In this document: positions 1 to 6,855 of the stretch, piece by piece
Numbering within the stretch: position 1 is the first letter of the stretch
How the letters are laid out: each line of letters begins with the position of its first letter
DNA from: Candidatus Zipacnadia bacterium
Lineage (GTDB): Bacteria; Armatimonadota; Zipacnadia; Zipacnadales; UBA5352
Direction: 5' to 3'
DNA length: 9,954 nt
NCBI GenBank assembly: GCA_029820915.1
Contig: JALGUI010000065.1
Coordinates: forward strand, 1 to 9,954
Translations under genes and position numbers: made by a program
Notes under the pieces: model-generated
What the model was told of the DNA's origin: nothing
The model's input: the letters and a program-made list of their open reading frames with translations, nothing else
Database searches by the model: none

Positions 1-1
1 T

Positions 2-3000
2 CGCACCGTCGTCTTCGTGGGCGTCCTGGTGTTCGGGATAGCACTATCGGGAGTTGTGCGCGCGCAGAGGCGGGCGGAGGCCGAAACGGAAGCGCAGCGC
101 CAGCGCTTCGTGCGGATGGTTGAGACCGCCAATGCCCTGATCGTCGGGCTGGACCCCCAGGGCAGGATAACCCTGTTCAACCGCAAGTGTGAGGAGGTCA
201 CGGGCCGCTTAGCGGAACAGGTGGTGGGGCGAGAGATCTCCGAACTGGCGCCGGCGCAGCAGTGGGCCTCGCAGGCCACGGGCGCGTTCGCCCAGTTGCG
301 AGACAGCGGGTCGCTGGACCGGTTCGAGTACCCCTGGGTAGGCGCGGACGGGCAAGAGTGTATCATCGCCTGGCGTCCTGCGTTGATCGCCGCGCAGAAT
401 GGCGGACTCAGTGAGGTAATGGTCATCGGGATCGACATCACCGAGCAGCGGGCCGCGGAGGTGGCGCTGCGCGAGAGCGAGACGAGATTCAGAGAGCTGG
501 TCGATCTGCTGCCCCAGGTGATCTGTGAGACCGACGAAGAGGGCCATCTCGTCTTCGTGAACCGCACGGCCCTCGAGATGTTCGGGTACACGGCGGCCGA
601 GGCTGCGAGGGTCACGAACGTCCTGGAGACCATCGCTCCCGAGGATCGCGACAGGGCGGCGGAGAACATGCGCAGGTCTCTGAGGGGAGAGGAGTTGGGT
701 CGCACAGAGTACATGGTTCTGAGGAAGGATGGCAGCACGTTCCCCGTCGCTGTCTACGCCAGCCCCATCGTTCGTGACGGGAGACCGGTCGGGCTCAGGG
801 CCCTGCTGATAGACATCACCGAGCAGAGACGGGCGGACGACAGGCTGCGGGCAGAGCGAGACCGGCTCCAGGTCCTCATGGATGGACTGGCCGGCACGGG
901 TATCGGCCTGGACATCGTCACACGTGAGTACAGAATTGGCTTCCAGAACGCCGTCCTGAAGCAGGCATTCGGCGATGCAGCGGGGGAACTGTGCTATACA
1001 ACATACATGGGACGTGAAGAGCCGTGCGAGGACTGTCCCATGGTACGGTGCCTGGAGGACGGAGCGGTACACAGCGTCGAGTTGACGGGAGCCGATGGAA
1101 GGGACTACCAGCTCATCGCGGCCCCGCTACCGACTTCGCGTGGCACGGCCGACAGGGCGTTGGAGGTGCTCGTGGACATCACCGCGCGCAGGCGGGCGGA
1201 GGCCGAGCTACGCGAGAGCGAGGCCACGTACCGCACCGTCTTCGACAACACCGGCGCCGCGACGTGCATGCTCGAGGAGGACGGCACGATCGCGCTGGCC
1301 AACGAGGAGTTCGCCCGGCTCGCCGGCTACTCCAGCGAGGAGCTCCAGGGCAGGATGAAGTACACCGACTTCATCGCCCCCTACGAGCTCGAGCGCATGA
1401 CCGGCTACCACGCCGAGCGGCGCACCTCCGACGGCGAGGCGCCCGACCGCTACGAGTTCGACTTCATCGGCCGCGAGGGCAACACCAGGCGCATCCTCCT
1501 CACGATCGGCCTCATCCCCGGCACCGGCACCTCCGTCGCCTCGCTGCTGGACGTCACCGAGCGCAAGGTGGCGGAGGAGCGCATCGTTCACCTCAACGCG
1601 GTGCTGCGCGCGATCCGCGACGTCAACCAGCTCATCACCCAGGAGCAGGACCCGGCCCGCCTGCTCGCCGGTGCCTGCGAGCGCCTCATCGCGAGCCGGG
1701 GCTACCGCTCGGCCTGGATCGCGTGGTTGGACGAGGACGGGAGCCTGCGGGGGGCCTTCGAGGCCGGGCTGGGCGACTGCTTCACCCCGGTTCGGGAGCT
1801 GCTGGCGCAAGGGGAGCGGCCGCAGTGCGCGCGGGCGGCGCTGGCTGAGCCGGGGGTTGCGGTGTTCGAGAGCGTGGAGGAAGCCTGCGGCGACTGCCCG
1901 CTGGCGGCCGGCCTCGAAGCCAATGCGGCCATGGCGGCGGTTCGCCTTGAGCACGCCGAGCGCGTCCAGGGCGTCGTGGTCGTCTCCGTGCCGGGGGAGA
2001 TGGCCGGAGACGACGAGGAGCAACGTCTGCTCGAGGAGATCGCCAGTGACATCGCGCTGGCGCTGCACGCCATCGAGATCGAGGAGGAGAGGCAGGAGGC
2101 TATGGAGGAGGTGGCCCGGCTCAGCGACTTCCGGGAGTCGGTCATCGATCAGGCCAACGTCTGGCTCGATGTGCTCGACGAGGACGGAAACGTGCTGATC
2201 TGGAACCCCGCGGCCGAACAGATAAGCGGCTACCCCCGGGACGAGGTCATCGGCCACGACCGGATCTGGGAGTGGCTCTATCCCGACCCCCAGTACCGCG
2301 AGGAGATCATCGGCACCGCATTTGACGCCATCACGGAGGGCCGGCTCGTCGAGGACTTGCAGACTACCATCCGCACCAGGGAAGGCGATGAGCGCATCAT
2401 CTCCTGGCACTCCCGCCGGCTTACTGACCGGGACGGTCAGCCCATCGGCTCGGTCGCGATGGCCCGCGACGTTACGGAGCACAGGGAGCTTGAGGAGCAG
2501 CTTCGGCGCGCGCAGACGATGGAGGTGGTCGGGCAGCTTGCCGGCGGCGTGGCCCATGACTTCAACAACGTGCTGACCGCTATTCTCGGGCACACACAAC
2601 TGACACTGAGGGAGATGTCCGATGACGCGCCCGGACGCCGGCACCTGGAACACATACCGACGGCGGTGGCCAGAGCCGCCGACCTGACTCACCAGCTTCT
2701 GGCCTTTGGCCGCAGACAGGTGCTGAGGCCCGAGGTGCTGGACCTGAACGCCGTAGTCGCTGAGTTGGAGCCCATGCTGAGGCGTGTTATCGAGGAGAAC
2801 ATCGAGCTGACCATTCGACGGGAAGCTGAGACCGGTCGCGTCGAGGTGGATCGGGCACAGATAGAGCGGGTCATCGTGAACCTTGTAGTCAATGCCCGAG
2901 ACGCCATGCCGGATGGCGGCAGGCTGACCATCGAGATCGGTTGCGTGGTCCTCGACGAGGCGGATGTCCGGCCCCACGAGGGGCTGGAGGCGGGCCCCTT

Positions 3001-3235
3001 CGTGGCGATGACGGTCAGCGATACCGGGATAGGCATGGACGCGGAGACACTGTCCCGGATCTTCGAGCCGTTCTTCACGACGAAGCAGGAGACCGGCACC
3101 GGCCTGGGGCTGTCTACAGTGCACGGGGGCCTCACGCAGAGCGGCGGTGGCATTGACGTAGACAGCGAGCCGGGAGTGGGCACGACCTTCACGGTGTACC
3201 TGCCGCGTGTTGACAGCTCTCACGAAGACGGTTGA
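2..3235 (+). CDS. Multi-PAS/GAF sensor histidine kinase, 5' partial
   Basis: Probable membrane-anchored sensor kinase that autophosphorylates a histidine and passes the phosphate to a receiver, most simply the one encoded next door. The frame is open from the first bases, which encode the end of a hydrophobic helix, so the true start lies upstream and an N-terminal sensor is probably missing. Numbering from the GTG at 17: PAS about 28-145, PAS 153-272, a Cys-bearing PAS-like domain about 283-393 (C326, C337, C340, C345), PAS 405-515, GAF-like 525-690 (C588, C624, C627), PAS 705-820. HisKA follows with H847 in a GGVAHDFNN context, then HATPase_c with N959, the DTGIG box from D1002 and a GTGLGL box near the end. 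Typical PAS-end DITEQR-type linkers separate the domains. The AHDFNN class often carries a C-terminal receiver; here that receiver is a separate downstream frame. Third-position GC is unusually high at 1211-1585. The ligand is unknown. Confidence 0.95.
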   Translation, partial: RTVVFVGVLVFGIALSGVVRAQRRAEAETEAQRQRFVRMVETANALIVGLDPQGRITLFNRKCEEVTGRLAEQVVGREISELAPAQQWASQATGAFAQLRDSGSLDRFEYPWVGADGQECIIAWRPALIAAQNGGLSEVMVIGIDITEQRAAEVALRESETRFRELVDLLPQVICETDEEGHLVFVNRTALEMFGYTAAEAARVTNVLETIAPEDRDRAAENMRRSLRGEELGRTEYMVLRKDGSTFPVAVYASPIVRDGRPVGLRALLIDITEQRRADDRLRAERDRLQVLMDGLAGTGIGLDIVTREYRIGFQNAVLKQAFGDAAGELCYTTYMGREEPCEDCPMVRCLEDGAVHSVELTGADGRDYQLIAAPLPTSRGTADRALEVLVDITARRRAEAELRESEATYRTVFDNTGAATCMLEEDGTIALANEEFARLAGYSSEELQGRMKYTDFIAPYELERMTGYHAERRTSDGEAPDRYEFDFIGREGNTRRILLTIGLIPGTGTSVASLLDVTERKVAEERIVHLNAVLRAIRDVNQLITQEQDPARLLAGACERLIASRGYRSAWIAWLDEDGSLRGAFEAGLGDCFTPVRELLAQGERPQCARAALAEPGVAVFESVEEACGDCPLAAGLEANAAMAAVRLEHAERVQGVVVVSVPGEMAGDDEEQRLLEEIASDIALALHAIEIEEERQEAMEEVARLSDFRESVIDQANVWLDVLDEDGNVLIWNPAAEQISGYPRDEVIGHDRIWEWLYPDPQYREEIIGTAFDAITEGRLVEDLQTTIRTREGDERIISWHSRRLTDRDGQPIGSVAMARDVTEHRELEEQLRRAQTMEVVGQLAGGVAHDFNNVLTAILGHTQLTLREMSDDAPGRRHLEHIPTAVARAADLTHQLLAFGRRQVLRPEVLDLNAVVAELEPMLRRVIEENIELTIRREAETGRVEVDRAQIERVIVNLVVNARDAMPDGGRLTIEIGCVVLDEADVRPHEGLEAGPFVAMTVSDTGIGMDAETLSRIFEPFFTTKQETGTGLGLSTVHGGLTQSGGGIDVDSEPGVGTTFTVYLPRVDSSHEDG

Positions 3236-3250
3236 AGGGGCGAGAGGAAG

Positions 3251-3631
3251 TTGAGCGGGGCGAAGACCATTCTGGTCGTAGAGGACGAGGACCTGGTGCG
3301 AGAGTACATAGTCAGTGCCCTGCAATTGGAGGGCTACAATGTGCTCGCCGCCGCCGACAGCCTGGAGGCGCTCCGGATCTGTGAGGGGTCCCAGAGGCCG
3401 ATCCATCTGCTGGTGACCGACGTGGTGATGCCGCGGATGTCCGGCGGCGATCTGGCCGAACAAGCACGGCGTACCAGACAAGACCTGAGCGTGCTGTACG
3501 TCTCGGGCTACGCGCCGAACGCCATCGAGCGCCAGGGCGTGCTGGCTCCCAACGCGCATTTCCTCGAGAAGCCCTTCGGCATCGACGAACTGGTGGATGC
3601 GGTCCGGGAGATACTCGACGAGGGGCAATAG
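3251..3631 (+). CDS. Stand-alone receiver (REC) protein, hybrid-kinase type
   Basis: A 126-residue single-domain response regulator with no output domain. It shows the acidic pocket (E11, D12), phospho-acceptor D57 in TDVVMP, the conserved Ser at 85 (VSGY) and K107 in EKPF. The TDVVMPxMSG and VLYVSGY signatures match receivers found at the C-terminus of AHDFNN-type hybrid kinases more closely than CheY. The start is TTG at 3251. Purine-rich GAGAGGAAG abuts it, and GAAGGGG lies a little further upstream, so initiation is plausible but not ideally spaced. The gene begins 15 bases after the kinase stop and in the same frame, so one TGA is all that separates the two. It is probably co-transcribed with the kinase and likely serves as its phosphate acceptor, sink or relay, which is inference. 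Confidence 0.9.
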   Translation: MSGAKTILVVEDEDLVREYIVSALQLEGYNVLAAADSLEALRICEGSQRPIHLLVTDVVMPRMSGGDLAEQARRTRQDLSVLYVSGYAPNAIERQGVLAPNAHFLEKPFGIDELVDAVREILDEGQ

Positions 3632-3734
3632 CCGCTCACGTGGGCCGTGGTGAGGACACGAGAGGCGCGCGCCGCGACCTTGGGGATCGGGGGGCGCTTT
3701 GCACGGCCCGGCGCGAATCCAGCGATAGGGGGCA

Positions 3735-4457
3735 GTGCTATCCGTGGCCCGAATACTGCTGGTGGATGACGAGGAGATAATCGTCTCGTTGGTGCGCCAC
3801 GTCCTTCGCGATGAGGGGCATGAGGTCCTCACGGCCGCCCGCGGCCTCGAGGCCCTCGCGGTTGCCCGGCGCCATCCTCCCGACCTGGTCATTCTCGACA
3901 TCGTCATGCCCGGCATAGACGGTCTCGCAGTCTGTCGGCGATTGCGTGAGGACCCGAAGCTCCAGGCGATCCCAGTCCTCTTCCTGACCGGGCGGGACGC
4001 CATCGCGGAGCGCATCGAGGGACTCGACGGCGGGGGCGACGACTATCTGCCGAAGCCCTTCGACTTCGGCGAGCTGCGGGCGCGGGTGAGGGCGCTGTTG
4101 CGTCGGACCGACGCCACCCGGCAGGCAAGCTCGGAGGCCGAGGCGGAGAAGACCGTGGTCTCGGGCCCGCTCACTCTCGATCTGCACTCCCGCGAGGTGC
4201 GGTTTGAGGGCAATGCAGTGCTGCTGACGCCAACCGAGTTCGACCTCATGTACTTCCTGATGACACACCCCGACGAGGCCTTCTCTTCCATGCGGCTGTT
4301 GCAGCAGGTATGGGGCCATCCTCCGCATACAGGCGAACCGTCCCTGGTGCGAGGGTACATGAGAAAGCTGCGCGAGAAGATCGAAGACGACCCCGACGAT
4401 CCTCGCTTCCTCAGAACGGCCTCTCGCCACGGCTACATCTTCACGCCCGACGCATGA
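3735..4457 (+). CDS. OmpR/PhoB-family response regulator (REC + winged helix)
   Basis: A transcription factor whose DNA binding should depend on phosphorylation by a partner kinase. It has a receiver at residues 5-120 (D11/D12 pocket, phospho-acceptor D55 in LDIVMPG, T85, K107 in PKPF), a short Ala/Glu-rich linker, and a winged-helix Trans_reg_C domain at about 143-238. The family motifs LTPTEFDLMYFL and YMRKLREKIEDDP are present, and the usual VRGVGY wing is replaced by ASRHGYIF. Its length of about 240 residues is normal for the family. The start is uncertain. GTG 3735 has only two bases between it and AGGGGG at 3727-3732. GTG 3744 has an 11-base spacer and gives the typical N-terminus MARILLVDDEE. 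It is the only visible DNA-binding output in the window. It lies 103 bases after the receiver gene and may be co-transcribed with it. Its cognate kinase could be either neighbour. Confidence 0.93.
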   Translation: MLSVARILLVDDEEIIVSLVRHVLRDEGHEVLTAARGLEALAVARRHPPDLVILDIVMPGIDGLAVCRRLREDPKLQAIPVLFLTGRDAIAERIEGLDGGGDDYLPKPFDFGELRARVRALLRRTDATRQASSEAEAEKTVVSGPLTLDLHSREVRFEGNAVLLTPTEFDLMYFLMTHPDEAFSSMRLLQQVWGHPPHTGEPSLVRGYMRKLREKIEDDPDDPRFLRTASRHGYIFTPDA

Positions 4458-4465
4458 AGTGGGCG

Positions 4466-4491
4466 GCGGACACGGGAGCGCTCCCGTCCGC
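4466..4491 (+). terminator. GC-rich hairpin after the OmpR-type regulator
   Basis: Bases 4472-4487 form a perfect 16-bp palindrome (ACGGGAGCGCTCCCGT). Allowing a 2-base bulge extends the pairing to 4466-4491, and the structure begins about 8 bases after the stop codon. A second perfect palindrome, CAACCGGTTG, starts where it ends (4491-4500). No T-run follows, so this is not a canonical intrinsic terminator. It could be a U-less terminator, an mRNA 3' stabilising hairpin or a dyad protein-binding site. Confidence 0.35.
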
Positions 4492-4580
4492 AACCGGTTG
4501 ACCGAGGTCGCAACGCCCTCCGTCAGACCCCTGGTCATGCCATCCTGCGCTGTGAGCCCCTCGCCGGGCGGCCGATCAAG

Positions 4581-4625
4581 ACTAACGCAATAGTAACGAT
4601 GCCCCGGCCGCCTCGCAGGTATACT
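4581..4625 (+). promoter_or_regulatory. Candidate OmpR-family operator and promoter
   Basis: TAACG occurs at 4583-4587 and again at 4594-4598. The 11-bp spacing equals the half-site period bound by OmpR/PhoB-type dimers. The repeat lies in a relatively AT-rich patch of GC-rich DNA. TATACT at 4620-4625 resembles a -10 element. No good -35 is found 16-18 bp upstream of it; the second repeat copy overlaps the expected -35 position, as in activator-dependent promoters, although the gap to the -10 is longer than in classical Pho boxes. The site lies between the OmpR-type regulator and the six-TM kinase. Confidence 0.3.
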
Positions 4626-4791
4626 GGTTGCGACTTCCAGACGGTAGCCACCACGATGTCGGCGGTATCCGCGGGCTGGGCGGAGTGTCGGTCGCGGCAA
4701 TGGCGCTTGGGCGGCCTCGAAGTAAGCGCCTGAGGTTCCGCGGCCGCACACGTGCGACGAGCTCTCGACGCGCGTCCAGCAGGAGGGTACC

Positions 4792-4983
4792 GTGGACAAC
4801 ATGTCTGCAGGGCCACTGCCAACGCGTTCAATCCTCGGCCCGGCAGCCGCGCTGTTCCCTGCTCACCGGTTTCCCACCGGCGCCCTCAGGCCGTCGCGAT
4901 TCACAACGCCCGCAAGAGTCGCACGAGGCGACAGCGGACGGCCGCTGATCGGCAGACCGGGCTCAGCACACAGGAGTAGGTGA
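4792..4983 (+). CDS. Possible 63-aa leader peptide (doubtful)
   Basis: A GTG-initiated frame of 63 codons preceded by a strong Shine-Dalgarno, AGGAGGG at 4781-4787, with a 4-base spacer. Its TGA stop (4981-4983) overlaps the ribosome-binding site of the downstream kinase, whose ATG begins 6 bases later, an arrangement compatible with translational coupling. Against it, the product is rich in Pro, Arg, Ala and Gly with no recognisable domain, signal peptide or membrane segment, and its third codon positions are less GC-biased than in the confirmed genes. It may be a chance frame in the leader. Confidence 0.2.
   Translation: MDNMSAGPLPTRSILGPAAALFPAHRFPTGALRPSRFTTPARVARGDSGRPLIGRPGSAHRSR
4978..4983 (+). 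promoter_or_regulatory. Ribosome-binding site of the six-TM kinase
   Basis: AGGTGA ends 6 bases before the ATG at 4990, with a second AGGAG at 4972-4976. Together they support 4990 as the start. The site overlaps the stop of the small upstream frame. Confidence 0.6.
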
Positions 4984-4989
4984 ACCCAA

Positions 4990-6687
4990 ATGCAGATGTA
5001 TCAGGACATAGGGCTGGACACCTGGCTGTCGGCTGAGACGGCAGGTGAAGACACCAGGCAGAGGCCGTTCGAGTTCTCTCTGATTCGCTCAGAGGACAAC
5101 GTGAGGGTAGTTCTGGTGATGCTGCTGCTGGTCACGGCGCTGACCACGCCGGAGCTTGTGACCAACCGGGTGGCCGCCTACACGGCGCTGATCGTTGGCG
5201 TGCTGCTGACGTTCTGGGCGCGGTGGGCGGCCGACTGGCTACGTCTGCGGCGCGAAGGCCAGCTCGGCACGGGCACGGTGGTGATTGTCCTGGGTGACTT
5301 CGCATGGCTGTCTGCGTTCGTGTGGGGCACGGGGAGCCTGGCCAGTCCCTTCAACGCACTGTTGCTGGTGCCGATAGTGTTCTCCGTCGCTCTGTTCAGT
5401 CGCATGCGCATCGCCGTCATGCTGGTGACAGGACTGGTGGTGGTGGCGTACCTTAGCTATGCCGGGGCCGCGCCGGGAGGTTTCGCCTGGTCCTGGAAGC
5501 TCAGCGGGATGTTGCTGACCATCATGGCGCTGTCCTGGCTGGCGTACGCGATGTGTCTCGTTCTGGAGCGCGAGAGGCGCACCAATGAGCTGGTGGTCAG
5601 GAATCTGTCCGAGGCCGTAGCTCTGGTGGACGGGACCCGGCATGTGGTACTGGTCAACAGGCAGTTGGGGGAGCTGGCCGATGTTGACGTCAATGACATT
5701 CTGGGGAAGCACCTGGACGATATCGCCCGCGACCCGGCCTGCGCACACGTGGCCTCGATCCTCGAAGACGTCGATAGCCCGGGTGGCAGAACAACCCCTG
5801 TGATGCGCGAGTTGACGATGTCGGTGCCGGAGACCTTGGACCTGCGCGTCTCCACGATCCCCTGTGCGGGGCCTGCCGGTGGACCGGTTGGCTGGATCGT
5901 GATCTGCCAGGATACGACGGCCATCAAGGCGTTGGTGCGGCTGAAACAGAAGGGCATGTCCATGCTCGCACACGAAATCCGGTCGCCCATCGCCACACTC
6001 AAAGTCATGGCGTCCATGCTGTCGGCGCTGGCCGAGAAGGTGAAGGACGGCACGAGCGTGCGCATTGCGGAGGCCATCGAGGTCGAGACGGAACGCCTGC
6101 TGAGCACTGTGGGCCAGCTTCTTCACATATCGGCCCTGGAAGAGCCGGACTACCCACTGAACCGAGAGAACATCGACCTTCGCGCCCTGGTGCGCAAGGT
6201 GAAACGAGTTGCCGAACTCAGGAGTTCGTCCAAGGGCATCTCCGTGCACGCTGAATTCGGGGACTTGCCTGCAGAAGCGTGGGTTGACGAGGAGCGCGTG
6301 GAGGAAGCTCTGCACCATCTGTGCGACAATGCCAACAAGTACACCGAGCCCGGCGGGGAGATATGGATCAACGCCACGAGTGAGAACGGGTGCGTGTACA
6401 TCTCGGTACGTGACGACGGACCCGGTATTGCGCCCGACCGGCGCGAGGCGATCTTCGACAAGTTCACGCAACTGCAGGATGACATCGACAGAGACAAGAG
6501 CGAGCGCGGCGTCGGCCTTGGCTTGTACGTGGTGAGGCGTGTGGCTGAGCTGCACGGCGGATCGGTTGAGGTAGAAAGCGAGGCCGGGCGTGGCTCGACC
6601 TTCACACTGCGCCTGCCGGTTGACGACCGGTCATCAGTCGCCGCCGTCAGCCAAGATGATGCCGCGATGAGCATACCGGCGAGTTGA
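4990..6687 (+). CDS. Six-TM PilS-like sensor histidine kinase with PAS
   Basis: A 565-residue integral-membrane kinase. Six hydrophobic segments with short loops lie at about 37-57, 62-78, 94-113, 121-137, 140-158 and 171-192. The SPFNALLLVPI stretch (119-129) after GTGS resembles the conserved membrane motif of PilS/NtrB-type six-TM kinases. A PAS-like domain occupies about 197-310. HisKA carries H328 in AHEIRSP. HATPase_c has N447 in the CDNANK N box, the DDGPGI box from D475, the F box IFDKFTQ and the GVGLGL G2 box (507-512). All catalytic motifs are intact. Short loops suggest sensing within the membrane or of membrane state rather than by a large external domain. No sigma-54 activator of the PilR type is adjacent, so a true PilS role is not supported. 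The nearest receivers are the upstream OmpR-type regulator and the downstream Cys4 regulator; which one it phosphorylates is unknown. Confidence 0.95.
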   Translation: MQMYQDIGLDTWLSAETAGEDTRQRPFEFSLIRSEDNVRVVLVMLLLVTALTTPELVTNRVAAYTALIVGVLLTFWARWAADWLRLRREGQLGTGTVVIVLGDFAWLSAFVWGTGSLASPFNALLLVPIVFSVALFSRMRIAVMLVTGLVVVAYLSYAGAAPGGFAWSWKLSGMLLTIMALSWLAYAMCLVLERERRTNELVVRNLSEAVALVDGTRHVVLVNRQLGELADVDVNDILGKHLDDIARDPACAHVASILEDVDSPGGRTTPVMRELTMSVPETLDLRVSTIPCAGPAGGPVGWIVICQDTTAIKALVRLKQKGMSMLAHEIRSPIATLKVMASMLSALAEKVKDGTSVRIAEAIEVETERLLSTVGQLLHISALEEPDYPLNRENIDLRALVRKVKRVAELRSSSKGISVHAEFGDLPAEAWVDEERVEEALHHLCDNANKYTEPGGEIWINATSENGCVYISVRDDGPGIAPDRREAIFDKFTQLQDDIDRDKSERGVGLGLYVVRRVAELHGGSVEVESEAGRGSTFTLRLPVDDRSSVAAVSQDDAAMSIPAS

Positions 6688-6694
6688 GCACTGC

Positions 6695-6719
6695 CGTCGG
6701 CGGACCGGCTCCGCCGGCG
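6695..6719 (+). terminator. GC-rich hairpin after the six-TM kinase
   Basis: A 10-bp stem (6695-6704 with 6710-6719, one G-T pair) closes a 5-base loop and starts 7 bases after the stop codon. No T-run follows. It may act as a U-less terminator, an attenuator or an mRNA 3'-end stabiliser between the kinase and the next regulator. Confidence 0.35.
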
Positions 6720-6840
6720 TGCCGACCACCGCCATATGGCAACCAGGCCGAGAAGCCAGACGCTGAGACCGGGCGCCGCACGATCGTGAGCCTGTCCGGC
6801 GGCAGGTCTCAGGCGGTCACGACGACGACTCGTCCCGATG

Positions 6841-6847
6841 AGGAGGT
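6841..6847 (+). promoter_or_regulatory. Strong Shine-Dalgarno deciding the start at 6856
   Basis: AGGAGGT lies 8 bases before the ATG at 6856. The in-frame ATG at 6838 precedes this element and has no comparable signal. The 6856 start also gives the usual receiver N-terminus, MASLKVLVVDDE. Confidence 0.75.
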
Positions 6848-6855
6848 CAGGGAGG

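Larger units (their letters stand above)
4458..4989. other. 532-base intergenic region
   Basis: This is the only long gene-free stretch in the window. It holds the post-stop palindromes at 4466-4500, an AT-richer island with an 11-bp-spaced repeat at 4581-4602, a TATACT hexamer at 4620-4625, and a weak small ORF with a strong Shine-Dalgarno at 4781-4983. Other open frames on either strand (4628-4948 plus, 4535-4831 minus) give Arg/Pro/Ser-rich low-complexity translations with no recognisable domain and look like chance frames of GC-rich DNA. The sequence most likely carries the promoter and a long 5' leader for the six-TM kinase. I see no tRNA or known riboswitch fold. Confidence 0.6.

Noticed and set aside
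209..1072. Minus-strand open frame of 287 codons
   Set aside because: It lies opposite clear PAS domains and gives no domain-like sequence.
1024..1848. Plus-strand alternative frame of 274 codons within the first kinase
   Set aside because: The Arg/Gly/His-rich translation is a frame-shadow of the high-GC3 block. The kinase frame continues unbroken through it, so there is no frameshift.
3632..3734. Possible promoter (TTGCAC with GATAGG) between the receiver and the OmpR-type gene
   Set aside because: The spacer is about 19 bases and the -10 match is poor; read-through from the upstream genes is as likely.
1208..4015. A very long open frame on the minus strand
   Set aside because: It runs antisense through two well-supported genes, its translation has no recognisable domain, and long antisense frames are expected opposite codons with high third-position GC.
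4628..4948. Plus-strand open frame in the long intergenic region
   Set aside because: Arg/Ser-rich low-complexity translation, no ribosome-binding site, overlaps other equally poor frames.
4990..6687. Calling the six-TM kinase PilS itself
   Set aside because: The membrane motif is PilS-like, but no PilR-type sigma-54 activator or pilin gene is present, so only family resemblance is claimed.
6731..6788. Short palindromes GCCATATGGC and CACGATCGTG upstream of the Cys4 regulator
   Set aside because: Ten-base palindromes are not rare enough to claim as operators without repetition or conservation.
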